Source of the DNA: Hydrangea macrophylla | Taxonomy: Eukaryota; Streptophyta; Magnoliopsida; Cornales; Hydrangeaceae | Assembly (NCBI GenBank): GCA_033977485.1 | Contig: CM066988.1 | Coordinates: forward strand, 141,491,359 to 141,555,358 | Direction of reading: 5' to 3' | DNA: 64,000 nucleotides | In this document: positions 12,611-23,700 of the stretch, piece after piece | Numbering within the stretch: the stretch's first letter is position 1 | Layout: each line of letters opens with the position of its first letter | The notes under the pieces: generated by a model | Database searches by the model: none | Told to the model about the DNA's origin: nothing | Seen by the model: the letters and a program-made list of their open reading frames with translations, nothing else | Position numbers and translations under genes: made by a program

Positions 12611-14034
12611 CTATCTATCAGACATTTCACTTGCCCTATCTTTTCTGGTTTCTTTATCCTCAAATATTTCCCCTATCTCTTCTAAGCTCTTCCCTTTAGT
12701 TTCTGGCAAAAAGAAGTAAAAGAAAATAGTAGCCACAACCATAATTCCCGAAAGCACAAAAAACGTACCCCCAAACGTAATTTTCTTTGAAATTGTAAGA
12801 AAAGTCATTGCCACCACACCACTCACCAACCTGTTCACTGACACTGCCAAACTCGAACCTTGGGCTCGTAACCTCATCGGAAATATCTCCGATGAGTAAA
12901 CCCACGTGATGGGCCCAAGCCCTATCGAAAAGAACGAAACATCAGCACAAACAGCCACCACACACAACGCGATGGCCCACGTTGGTTTGTGATCTGAAAA
13001 CTCGAGATATTTCGAGCCCAGACCCAGCCCAGCTAACGAAAAGACCATACCAGTCGTGCCCAATAACAAAAGAGGCCTCCTTCCAAACCTATCCAAGAAT
13101 AGGGCTGAGACTAAAACAAACGAGGTCTTCGCTATCCCCATTATTACTGTAACGCCAACGAGTTGTTTCCGGTTGTGTATTCCGGCGGCCTTGAAAACCT
13201 CCGGCGTGTAGTAAACCACGGCGTCGTTGCCGGAGGCTTGCATGAAGAAGTTTACTCCGATGGCGGCGATCAGAATCCGGCGAACTTGACGGGAGGGTCT
13301 AAACAGTAATTCCTTCCAAACCCCTTGTCCGTGCCACTGGCTTGCTCCGCCGCTCGCGGTGTCCCCGGCGGCTTTCGTGATCTCTTCGAGCCTAACTTCG
13401 GCTTCTTCCTCTGATTCAGATGTTCTGATTAGAACGTTCTTTGCTTCGGCTAATCGGCCTTTCATGACTAGCCACCGTGGCGATTCCGGCATTGCCACGA
13501 CGCCGGCGGCGATGGCGATGGCCGGAATTGCAGCGAGGCCGAGCATTAGCCTCCAATTTATGTGATCCGGTAGACCAGACAATGAGAAATTGAAAATGTA
13601 ACCTAATAGAATCCCAACGTTGATGAACACTTCGGGGAGCGATGTGAGGAAGCCACGTGTCATGGTGGGAGATAGCTCGGCGATGTAGACTGGAGCGATC
13701 ATGAGGGAGTAGCCGACGCCGATTCCGGCGACGATCCTTCCGGCCATGAGGAATGGAAACGATGGGGCTAGGCCCATTAGGAGTGCTCCTATGAAAAATG
13801 TTGCTGCTGCCAGGACAATTGTGTATCGCCGGCCGATTAAATCGGATGTCTTGCCGGAGGCAAATGATCCGATCAGTGAACACACATTTAGAGACCCCAC
13901 CAAAATTTCCACCTGTTTTGATGAGATCTTGAGGTTGTCCTTGATGTATAGCACTGCCCCACTCATCACCCCAATATCTGCACATGCATGATGCATATAT
14001 CAATTTTCAATCAAGTTTCAATTCTATAGATTTG

Positions 14035-14067
<33 letters not shown>

Positions 14068-14215
14068 TCACATATTTATGTACAGTAGAAAATTGGACTT
14101 TACCATAACCCAATAGAATGGAATTGGTTGATGCCAAAAGAACACAGTATAGGGCATACTTGTTAAGAGGTCTTTTGGTTGTGTGTTGTGAGGATTCAAC
14201 TTCAGTGGTTTCCAT
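12611..14215 (-). CDS. PLT: Polyol/monosaccharide transporter (MFS sugar porter, PLT/PMT type)
   Basis: Plasma-membrane H+/polyol or monosaccharide symporter by family. Two exons: 14215-14104 (37 codons plus 1 base, start METTEVESS) and 13977-12611, with a GT..AG intron that holds a (TA)n tract. The join restores ILLGYDIGVMSGAVLYI, which is typical of PLT proteins. The spliced protein is 492 aa, close to the family's 500-530. Sugar-porter motifs in order: DLIGRR (loop 2-3), GVGYSLMIAPVYIAE, PESPRWL after TM6, ASGNDAVVYYTPEVF in TM7, LDRFGRRPLLLLG (loop 8-9), and FLPETKGKSLEEI near the C-terminus. Twelve hydrophobic segments are visible. The usual QQASG in TM7 reads MQASG here, which may affect substrate range. 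An in-frame TTG upstream was not chosen as start. Closest to the PLT1/2/5 clade; the exact substrate is not predictable. Confidence 0.93.
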
Positions 14216-14239
14216 TTGGGTCCTTAATTTCAATTCAAT

Positions 14240-14240
<1 letters not shown>

Positions 14241-14296
<56 letters not shown>
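14241..14296 (-). promoter_or_regulatory. (GA)~28 tract in the transporter 5' leader
   Basis: Perfect CT repeat on the plus strand (GA on the coding strand), 26 bp upstream of the ATG at 14215. GA/CT tracts in plant 5' leaders can be bound by BBR/BPC GAGA-binding proteins; binding here is inferred only. Confidence 0.5.
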
Positions 14297-14299
<3 letters not shown>

Positions 14300-15269
14300 C
14301 CTATACTTTCTTTGCCTCTATGAATCAGAGTCAGAGTTCTAAGCTGATTGTTTGTTTGGTATCAGAAGAAACTGAAGGTGCTAATTGCATGAATGAAAAG
14401 CTGGCACAGTTTTAAGGAATTACTGACACGTAGGTTCAACTGGATATACATACATGTAATATATGTGTTTGAAATATATATATATATATATATATACCCA
14501 CTACACACACGCACTTGAAGAGAGAAAAACGGGATTACTTGTAATTTTCTTATCCAAACTAAGTCCCCGAAGTATATGCTTTCACGCCTTTACATCACCA
14601 CCACACCACTAATAAGAGTTTGGGATAAGGTAAATTCTGTCTCCCTAACCAAAAGTAAGGAGAATCCATAGAAATTGAATCATATACTCAAAACTTTTAT
14701 ATATTGTTTGGATAAACCAAAAACGCAATTTATTTATTAAGGAAGAAGTCATAATTATCCCTAGACATTTTAAGGAAAAAGGTTTTGCATACACGCCTGG
14801 CTGTTCAACTTTTTAGTGTTCTGTGTCATATTATTTTTCATGTAGTGTCCACGTGCAATTTTTTAGAATTTGATCGTGTCGACATGTTGGTGTGGTGTCG
14901 AATCCGTATCACAGTGTCTGTGTCTGTGCTTCATAGGTAGGGACTTTGTTTCTACCGACATTTCGATTCGCAGCCTTAATAATACTTGTTTGTTTAGCCA
15001 AAAAAAAAAAGAGTAAAGATAAAAAGTACAACTCATTTACAATAATCTTTATTTCTCTCATAAGTGGTACTGGAACCCATTGAAATTTAATTAGACCCCA
15101 CACACTTAGTGTCACTTAAAGAAGATAAAAATAGCTATAAATGAGTTATACTGCAACCGTAACATCGATGGACACCGTCAAACCTACCATGTTTGCTTGT
15201 TTGGAGATGCTATTACTAATAAGTTTCTATCTATTAATGAAGTTTTGGTCACCTTCCCATATGAGAGTA
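14297..15269. other. Upstream region of the transporter gene
   Basis: Presumed promoter and spacer, with a (TA)n run at about 14478-14496. No gene, and no MITE with clear ends. Confidence 0.4.
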
Positions 15270-16695
15270 CTAGTAATAACCCGTGCCCGTGGGCACGACG
15301 AAAAAAAAACGAAATTCAATATTTCAAATGATCAAATTTTTTCGTAAAATTATCCATGTCATTCAAACTCATGTGAAGACATTATATAGATGTTGACTCC
15401 CTTTCTTTCTTTTCTTTTTTTTCCTTTCAGTTGAATGTAGTGGACAAAGAAATCAAGGGTTCAAAATATCTAAATTTCTCTCAAGGGTTGAGATTGAAAG
15501 TAGCTAAAACGGAAGGGACCCACACCGAACCCACATAAAGTCAATTTTTTTTTATTTTTTTTTTTTTTTTTTTTTGTATCCACATAATGTCGTTTAATTA
15601 CATGAAATAATTTTTGGGTAACCACAAACACTATTGCCATGTACCATTAGACATGTACTATTGGGGTACCTACCTTAACAAATTTTACTATTGCCATGTA
15701 TTAGTGCCACGTTCAGGATATGAATTGACACAGTATAGAAATTGTTTACCCAAAGTGGGATCCACAAACACTATTGCCACCTGCTAACTCTCTCTTTTTT
15801 TTTTAAATGCATAAGAAACTGTACTGTGTACTTATACATATTGGGTTTAGAAGATTCAACATCAAAGAAGGGAAAAAAAACACAGAAATTGAACAAAGAG
15901 ACATAGCGATACATGAAAAGTTTCATTAAAAAAAAAGATACATGAAAAGTGAATACCTTCAACAAAGATACATCTCCATTTGTCTTTTAACCAACACATT
16001 TTGAGAGAGAGAGAGAGAGAGAGAGCACTAATTGAACAAAGTTAAAAAAAAAATTCTACAGAACGTGTGAGAGGAGGACACCTTAATGTACCACCCAAAA
16101 TACCACCTATTCTATATGCTGTCAAATCAAACAAATGTGTAAACCATATATTTGTTGTACAGTATCACAAATTACATAAAATAATGGAGCACAATTTCCC
16201 CAAAACATCGAACAATTATAGCAACATAAAGAAAATAGAAAAACACTAAAATCATTCTCTTTCAACATTGTGACTACAGAATAAAGAGAGTGTAAATGAA
16301 GATAAAGAGGACCTGGGTATTCGATTGAGGCTTCCACAAATGTGATTTGTTGCAATGGTAGAACTGTTGTTGGGTAAAAGAATCAATTATAGTGGTCACA
16401 CAATAACAATGGACGGGTAGCAAAGAGACAATTGTAAGATTGTTACCTATATTTTCTTCCACTTTTGAGACTCATGCAGGTACAATATTTCCCAAGTCCA
16501 TCTGCAAGACTGCAAATACAAATTTGTTTGAGACGTAATATGATGCACAGATAGTTATTTGAGTTTTGGTAAGGTGATGGAGGAGAGTTGTGAGACATGG
16601 AGATAGAGAGAGAGAACGTGGGCCCTTCGTATTTTTTACGGAGTAATATTTTTTCCTGGGTTTTGGTGTGTACACGTGTGTGTGTGTGTGTGTGT

Positions 16696-16754
<59 letters not shown>

Positions 16755-17117
16755 GGCAGTAAACTTTTTGTTTTTGGTTTGTGAGGCAAAAAGAGATAGA
16801 GACGTGGGGCATAGAGAGAGAGTGTGTGTGAGAGAGAGAGAGAGAGAGACGTGGGGCCTTTTTTGTTTTCTCTTTGATTTCTGATGTGTGGGGTAGTTAG
16901 ATAGATACAGTGTGTATATGGATTATGTTTGGTTGCCATGTAGAGTGAAAGAATGAGAGGATACAGTTTGTGGGTGAGGGTTTTTTATGCTGAGGTAAGG
17001 TAGTGGGTTGGTGGACAAATAATCTAATGGTTAAAAATATCTAAAACTCTCTCAAGGGCTGAGATGAAAAGTTGCTAAAATGGAAGGGACCCACACCGCC
17101 CTCTCTTATTATATAGA
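15270..17117 (-). mobile_element. Non-autonomous Helitron, complete
   Basis: On the minus strand it begins TCTATATAATAAGAG at 17117 and ends GGGTTATTACTAG at 15270. The flanking bases are A before the 5' TC and T after the 3' CTAG, the A|T target of Helitrons. About 10 bp before the 3' end is a GTGCCC/GGGCAC hairpin at 15283-15296. 1,848 bp, with no Rep/helicase coding sequence, so it is non-autonomous. A ~75-bp segment (AAGGGACCCACACCG and surrounding) is present at both 15465-15535 and 17036-17096. It carries a (TG)n(GA)n tract at 16675-16751. Lack of TIRs and TSD also fits. Confidence 0.8.
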
Positions 17118-17253
17118 TGAAACGAAAAGCTGCAAAATGCTGACCTTGGTTACAATGGGCTTTTCTCTCTTCAACAAATGTGAGTCGTGAGACTCGTGAC
17201 ATGCATGAAGTTTCCTATAGAAACCCAAAAACAAAAAAACAACAAAAAAAAAA

Positions 17254-18963
17254 GGTAATTACACTGACCTCCCTTAAGGTTAGGTCTAATTACACTGACC
17301 TTTCTTGTGGTTTTCAAAATTACACAGATCTCCCCTGAGTTTAGTATTTAAGTAACAATTTGCCCCCTCCGTTATCCTCCGTTAGTAAACCGTTAAATAT
17401 ATTACATAGACCTCCCTTGAGGTTTTTCAAAAGTACACAAACCTCCCCTAACTTTAGTATTTAGGTAACAATTTACCCCCTTTGCTAGTAAAGACCATAA
17501 CAAGACATGCTTTGGCCAGCAAATATTTGTATTAATTTTTCCAAAATACCCTTATAAGCTTTCCAAATTACTCTTATTTCCCTCAAGGTTATGTCAAACA
17601 ACACACACCTCTCTTGTGTGTGTGTGTGTGTGTTTTTTTTTTTATTGACACTAACCCAATTAAATTTTAAAATTATTCTTATTTTTCAGACTTTTGTTTT
17701 AAAGTCTATGCTCATACTTATTACACCTACAATAAAAGATTTGATTGTTATATAAATTTATATATATGCATACATTAGTGGTGATTCAATTTTGGTTTGG
17801 CTTTAAATTTAAAACAGATGAGCCGTAAATATAAGGATTTACGACCTCCAATTTAATTTTGTCACATCATCAATTTTTAAACAGAATTCATATTAAGATG
17901 CAACTTTTGTTTGAGAAATTATTCAATAGGCTTGTCACACCACATTAGTATGTTGATGTGGTATGACCCTCTAATCTAGACAATATGTATATCCCCTATT
18001 TCCAAAGGGGTCATGACTAATTTGTAAAATTTCAAATTTAGTGAACCTGTCACACCATATTAGCATGTTGATGTGATGTGACTACGGATGGCAACGGGGC
18101 GGGTATGGGACGGGGCCCCCGTACCCCGCCCCCGCCCCCGCCCCGCTTTAGTAAACCCTCCCCCCGCCCCGCCCCGATTATGATTTTTTTTTTTTGTTTT
18201 TTGGTACACAAATTGAAAAAGCAATTTTTTAATGCATTTTTATCCCTAATAGTGCAGTTTTTTTTTTTACTTACCCAATTAGTTCCCCAATAGTGCAGTT
18301 TTTTTTTTTTTAAATGGTAATACACATAACTATTGAGGGGTAAAAAAATAATACAAGTATATTCGGGCGCGGGTTCGGGTTTTTTGACCCTACCCCGACC
18401 CCGACCCCGACCCGAACCCGACTCGGGATTTTGAAAACCTCCCCCATACCCGCCCCTAACCCTATTAAGCCCCCCCCCCCCCCCCCCCTATTAGGGGCGA
18501 GGCGGGGCAGGGAACCCGGAAAATCCGTCCCATTGCCATCCCTAGATGTGACCCTATAATCTCAACCATACATTTACCCTATATTTGCATGGGATCATGA
18601 CATGTGGATGGCAATTTTTTTTTTTTTTTTTTTTGGTGGTTGGCAAAACAAAAAAAAAAAACGTAAAACGAGGATAAGGGTATTTTGGGAGAGTTAACAC
18701 AAATATTTGCTGGCCTAAACATGTCTTGTTATACTCTTTTACTAACAAAGAGGGTAAATTGTTACCTAAATACTAAAGTCAGGGGAGGTTTGTGTATTTT
18801 TGAAAAACCTCAAGGTAGATCTATGCAATATATTTAACGGTTTACTAACGGGGACAAATTGTTACCTAAATACTAAACTCAGGGGAGGTTTGTGTAATTT
18901 TGAAAATCACAAGGGAGGTCAGTGTAATTAGACCTAATCTCGAGGGAGGTCTGTGTAATTACC
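17254..18963. mobile_element. Long-terminal-inverted-repeat element
   Basis: The left arm (17254 to about 17575) starts GGTAATTACACTGACCTCC. The right arm (about 18660-18963) is its inverse, ending GGTCTGTGTAATTACC. The arms match over roughly 300 bp, including AACAAGACATG and GCCAGCAAATATTTGT. Within each arm a shorter module (ACTAAA, TAGGTAACAATT, CCCC) is repeated twice. The centre contains a tandem duplication beginning TGTCACACCA (17935 and 18049), whose second copy is split by the hAT MITE at 18083-18544. No transposase. Both ends lie against poly-A runs, so the TSD cannot be read; Mutator-type is a guess. Confidence 0.7.
18083..18544. mobile_element. hAT-type MITE, GC-rich ends, 8-bp TSD
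   Basis: 462 bp, ends TACGGATGGCAACGGGGCGG and CCATTGCCATCCCTA. Perfect 8-mers GATGTGAC lie at 18075-18082 and 18545-18552. The interior holds CCCGCCCC-rich arms, a (CCCCGA)n-like stretch near 18395-18420 and a C18 run near 18471-18488. No coding capacity. Inserted into the second copy of a local duplication. Confidence 0.9.
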
Positions 18964-18965
18964 CC

Positions 18966-18973
18966 AAAAAAAA
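18966..18973 (-). terminator. Pol III T8 terminator of the tRNA-Ser gene
   Basis: Eight T residues on the minus strand, five bases after the tRNA 3' end. Confidence 0.8.
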
Positions 18974-18978
18974 GGGTA

Positions 18979-19060
18979 CGTCGCCTGAGAGATTCGAACT
19001 CTCGCGGGGAAACCCCATGTACTTAGCAGGCACACGCCTTAACCACTCGGCCAAAGCGAC
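18979..19060 (-). tRNA. trnS-GCU: tRNA-Ser(GCT)
   Basis: 82-nt class II tRNA on the minus strand. The acceptor stem is GTCGCTT/AGGCGAC with discriminator G. The D-arm has TGGCCGAGTGGTTAAGGC (A box). The anticodon loop CTGCTAA gives GCT. There is a long variable arm with TGGGGTTTCCCC, and GAGAGTTCGAATCTCTC as T arm and B box. All stems pair, no intron, T8 terminator follows. It decodes AGC/AGU serine codons. It looks functional and is probably nuclear, not an organelle insert, since it ends in a Pol III terminator. Confidence 0.93.
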
Positions 19061-19139
19061 TTTGTTGTCAGCACTCCAATATATATAATAAATAAATGGA
19101 GTTCTACATCTATGCCCGATTCCAATTCCGATTTTGGCA

Positions 19140-19600
19140 ACTAAATATGCATTTCGAATTCCAAAAATTCCGAAAAAAATCGGATCGGAATTGTTTTCAG
19201 AATTCCGAAACTTTTCCGAATATATTCCGAAAAATTTCCGAACATATTCCAAATTGCATTTTCCGAAACTTTTTCGGAAATATTCCGAAAATTGTGTTCA
19301 TCCCACATCGAAAAAAACACAAAAAATGGGATGTGATGTACTTCTATAAAAGGCCTACAAGTCTCAAGTGAAATCCCATTGAATTCCGAATATTCCGAAA
19401 AATTCCGAAAATATTCCGAATATTCCGAAAAATTCCGAATCTGATGAAATTCTGAAATTTTTGAAATTTCCGAATCGGAAATAATTTTGGAATTTCCGAA
19501 ATTTTGGAACGGAATTCGGAATGCATTTTTGGCTTCCGAAAATTTCGGAATTTTTTTTCCGAAAAGGGTATTTCCGATCCGTTCCGGTCGAAACACACCC
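19140..19600. repeat. TTCCGAA-rich palindromic repeat
   Basis: About 17 copies of TTCCGAA plus 3 of the inverse TTCGGAA, spaced irregularly by AT bases. Examples: TATTCCGAAAAATTCCGAAA and GAATATTCCGAA. The right end reads CGGTCGAAACACACCCCTA, resembling a hAT-type end (TAGGGGTGTG on the other strand), but no matching left end or TSD was found. Many overlapping ORFs in all frames are artefacts of this composition. Confidence 0.7.
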
Positions 19601-20796
19601 CTATTTGGACCCATTACCACGTCTTGTCAACCACACTTGATACAATTTTGGGAAACATGCCATTACTCATGAGTCATTATGTGACTAATGTTTAAAAAAA
19701 AAAAAGGCAATTAGGATGGTAATGGAAATTCTGGTACAAATCACTTTCTAAATCTCATAAGATCCATTTCTACCCAAGCTTTTAAAAATGACTTGGCACC
19801 TCTAACGGTTATTTTTGGTATTACAGTCTTCTCCAACCAATATGTCAAATGCTGAGTTGACAATTGGTATGTTGATATGTTAGAAAAGTCATATGAATAA
19901 AGCATCTGCCATTTGTTTTTTTCTCAATAACTGACATATACATAATTTAACATATCAGGTGAAACTTTTAAATCGATGTCAACTTTTCATATGTCAATTG
20001 GCCAGTTAATTAAGCTTTCAAATATAATTAACAGTTCGGGTGGAGATGCTCTTTATCTCGCCTCCTCATATGTTTTGTGGCCAATGGTACTTTAATTCGG
20101 TTGATGGATACAAATTACTGAAATTAGCAGAATCAAAAGTGTTTTGCTCGAGTTAAATCAATGTAATGCCACACATTTATATGTATGGCAAATACTTCTA
20201 CCATTTATATTTCAATGAGGACGATTTATAAGTATATACAAAGGCATATATACATTTTGCCTACAACCTTGACAGCCCAGACAATTCCACCTATTAAGAT
20301 TACCTCATCACCTGTACATTTTGCCTATGTCCTTGATAAGGTACCTAAGGTAACAAGAGAGGGACATCCAGAAGTTAGAGAGAGAACATTTACTGCATTT
20401 TTATGGTACAGAACATCTGCAACCTTTTGTTTTTTGTTTTTTGTTTTTTTTTTAATTTAACTTGCGTGTATACCCAAAACAACAAACAAAAAAGTTACAC
20501 ATCAACAGCAAAACAAACATCTCTTATACAGAGGAAGAATGTATATAATTACTAACTACAGTTATCAATAGCTCAAAGCTAAGAATTTCAAAGACCCAGA
20601 AAATACTCTGAAGTGCATCAAAAGAATTATCAATTTATTCAAACAAAAATGAAAGTTTAAAAGGGGAAAATTTCTCAAAGATCATGCCAGCTTCAGAGTC
20701 ATCTTCTATAGTGATAGCGAGAGCCTTCTTCTGGTCTCATTGCGATACCAATAATACCTTCAAGAATTAATGTTTTCTTTCTCTTTCTTCTGGGTC
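19601..20796. other. Spacer and probable 3' UTR of the ankyrin/AAA gene
   Basis: No gene recognised. The last ~230 bp before 20797 is likely 3' UTR of the minus-strand gene. Confidence 0.4.
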
Positions 20797-23700
20797 TCAT
20801 TGCGATAACAACCGAAGTCCTGCTTCTAAATCTTCTAAGGTGATTGTAAGTAGTTCATCTGTATCTATACATTCAAAATTGAGCCTCATGTCCAAATTTT
20901 CTCTAGCATTAACCAGCATTGGATCCACAAGACCTCCGTTCATCTCCGTACGCTGCTTCTCAGTGGTTTCTCTCTCTATCAGTTTTGCAACAGCATCGAC
21001 ACTACATGAAGGTTGTAACTTAAACCCAAACAACAAACTATCTTCAGTTTGATTATTCATCTTCAGTTGAAGAATATTAGCTAGATCTTCACAACTAAAG
21101 TCATCGAAATAGAAAAACTTTGTAACCCTTCTGCAGAAACCTTCATTTGAAGATATCACACGTTTCATCGGTTCACTGTACCCAGCAAATATGACCACAA
21201 CTTTTCCACTGTCCATTACAGACATGATCTCCTCCAAGGCTTCCAAGCCATAGTCCTTATCGTCTGCCTTCTGCATAGGTATCAGTCGATAGGCCTCGTC
21301 CACAAATAGAATTCCACCCTCTGCTTCTTTAATCTGCAGACATGTTAAAATTTAGGTCATTGAGACATGAAAAGAGAACTTCGGTTACTACCAGGAAATT
21401 CTAAAGATGGGATTTCAGATAAGGATAATGTGGTACCTTTCGCCTAGTCTTTGGTCCTGTATGACCAACGAATTCACCAACCAAATCAGTTCTTTGAACT
21501 TCTGTTACCCTGTCAGTAGGTAAAATACCAACCATATAGAGTAATCTTCCAAGAATTCGGGCCACCATTGTTTTACCTGATACGTAGAGGACTCGTTACG
21601 CTTTCTAAGAGACAGTCTACAAGGCAAATGGCCATTTAAACCGAAAATATATGAAGTCTTGCCATATCAACGCAATTGAGCATTTCAATACAAATGCACA
21701 CTTGTCTTTAATTTTGCTTCAAATTTTCAATATAGAAAAATAAATAAAATAGAAGCTAGGACAAAATTTCATCATGCGGGAGGTCTTGAGTCTGAATCAC
21801 CCCTTTGACCCTAGGGATTCATCCCAGATATCACCGATGCTTATGGGAGGGTTTTTAGGGTGTGCGTATGTGGGTGTGGGTGGGGGAGGGGAAATGAATC
21901 TTTAATAGACTTAGCTAGCAAAAGCATATGATTATATTGTATATGATGGGCTATAAAAGTGGGAAAGGAAAGGAATTAAAAAGATGACGGGATCAAAAAG
22001 GACTGCTTTGTGGAATCATGACAACGGACAAAATACACCATGTTGTGTCTAATGTAGGATTACCAACAAAGTACATAGAGAGATGTATGGTGCGAAAAAA
22101 AAAAAATATGACAACATTTTTAGAAAAAACAATATATGCATTTACAAGGAGGTACGGCTAACAATAGGGATTTCTGGAAAAACAAAAAGGCTAACAATGA
22201 GGAACCAGATCAAAGAGTTTACTAAAGAAACCTTGCCATGTGTAAATGAATGAGCCACAGACTACTCATCAGTGAGGAACAGTATGGTTCAAATGGCAGC
22301 AACAAGACCAAAAATGATACGTTTAAGCTCAATTCCTCAAAACATAATCTAGAAAACATGCCAAGAAAATATGTAATAGTGAAAAAATTATATAATAGTA
22401 CACCATAATGTCACAAATTACGGCAAATCTGGTAATACACAAAAACGAACTAAAATAAGTGGCGAGACTATGGTACTCTTAAACCACAAAATCTTTCATG
22501 GTAGGATTGCCTTCAAAGATAAAAAGATTATGGTGGCATAATATACATGCATGTTTTAGTATTGAGAACATTCGAATTGCCACGCAGTTATGATTTTGCA
22601 ACGTATTACCTGTTCCAGGATTCCCAAGGAAAGCCATGTGAGGTGGTCTTCGTGGGCCAACATTTAGCCCCAGTGCCCTGCGCCTCTCATCCAAAAGCAT
22701 CCCCTTTGCCCACTTCCGAAGTTGTAACTTAAGCTCGTGCAGACCCACAATACTCAATATTGCATCTTCAAGCTCATCCATCTTGGCTTTTGTCTCACTG
22801 CATGCTTCAATGGCCTTACGCTTTCGCTGTTCTCCAAGGTGCCAGTTTAGAAGTTTCTGCAGTTTCCCACTTCCCGGACCTTGTGAAAGATGATTTAGAG
22901 GAGTCATACCCTCCTGCATTATATAGGTTTTTACTAATCACTAATATATTCCAAAATATATGTGTGCGTGCGCAAATATATTTCAGTATAATGGAATATG
23001 GTCTCAAATGGCAGTCAATGATACATTGTCTTTGGCGCTACAATCAGCATTGTTCTCAAGCAATGTCTTTACAGTTGAGCAGTCCTCAGCTCGCAGGGAG
23101 TGCCAAACAGCAAGGTGCAATGGAGTCATACCATTCTGCATGAGCAAAATACAAAACTAATGACCTGTTTGGGTGTCTTTAAATGCAATAATTGCTTTCA
23201 TGCTTTTATATAGCATTTAACTTAGTAGATGATGAGCTTGAATGGTTCATTTGAAAAGATTGCGGTCGTTTAAAAAATTAGGCTTAAAATCGTAAAAATT
23301 TTCCATCCTAACAAACATAGAAATTGTCATATAGGGAAAAATAAAAAGAAAATAAAAACAATATATGATAAATAAATGCATTCATTCATGATGATGGGCA
23401 TGATGCTATTTAAATCCAAGTCAACCAAAGATGCTATATAAGAGAATGTTTGAATGGTAATAACACTGCATCCAAGTTTTAATTACAAGTTCAATCACAC
23501 AAGCAAATCAAGCTGGGTAAGAGAACACACATTTGCTTTGGCTTCAATAAAAACACCATGAGAAAGGAGCAACTGTGCAGCTTCATTGCACCCATTCTTA
23601 GCTGCCATGTGCAAAGGAGTTTCTCCATACTACAAAGAATAACAAATAAATACAAAGCAATCACACAACTGTACAGTTTTGAGTCAATTTTCACAGTTTA

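Noticed and set aside
13416..14003. 195-aa minus ORF and 81-aa plus ORF over the transporter
   Set aside because: Shadow frames of the transporter coding sequence with no recognisable protein features.
14118..14415. Plus-strand ORFs opposite transporter exon 1
   Set aside because: Built mostly on the CT microsatellite and antisense to a well-supported exon.
16472..16939. 155-aa minus-strand ORF rich in SLSLSL and HTHTHT
   Set aside because: It is a translation of the (TG)n(GA)n tract inside the Helitron; no domain, and the opposite strand is equally open.
18979..19060. tRNA as a chloroplast or mitochondrial insert
   Set aside because: The T8 Pol III terminator and standard A/B boxes fit a nuclear gene; no flanking organelle sequence was seen.
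19195..19440. Heat-shock-element cluster
   Set aside because: TTC and GAA are separated by one base in TTCCGAA; HSEs need two-base spacing between alternating units.
19141..19620. 159-aa and overlapping ORFs
   Set aside because: They arise from TTCCGAA repeats and occur in several frames on both strands.
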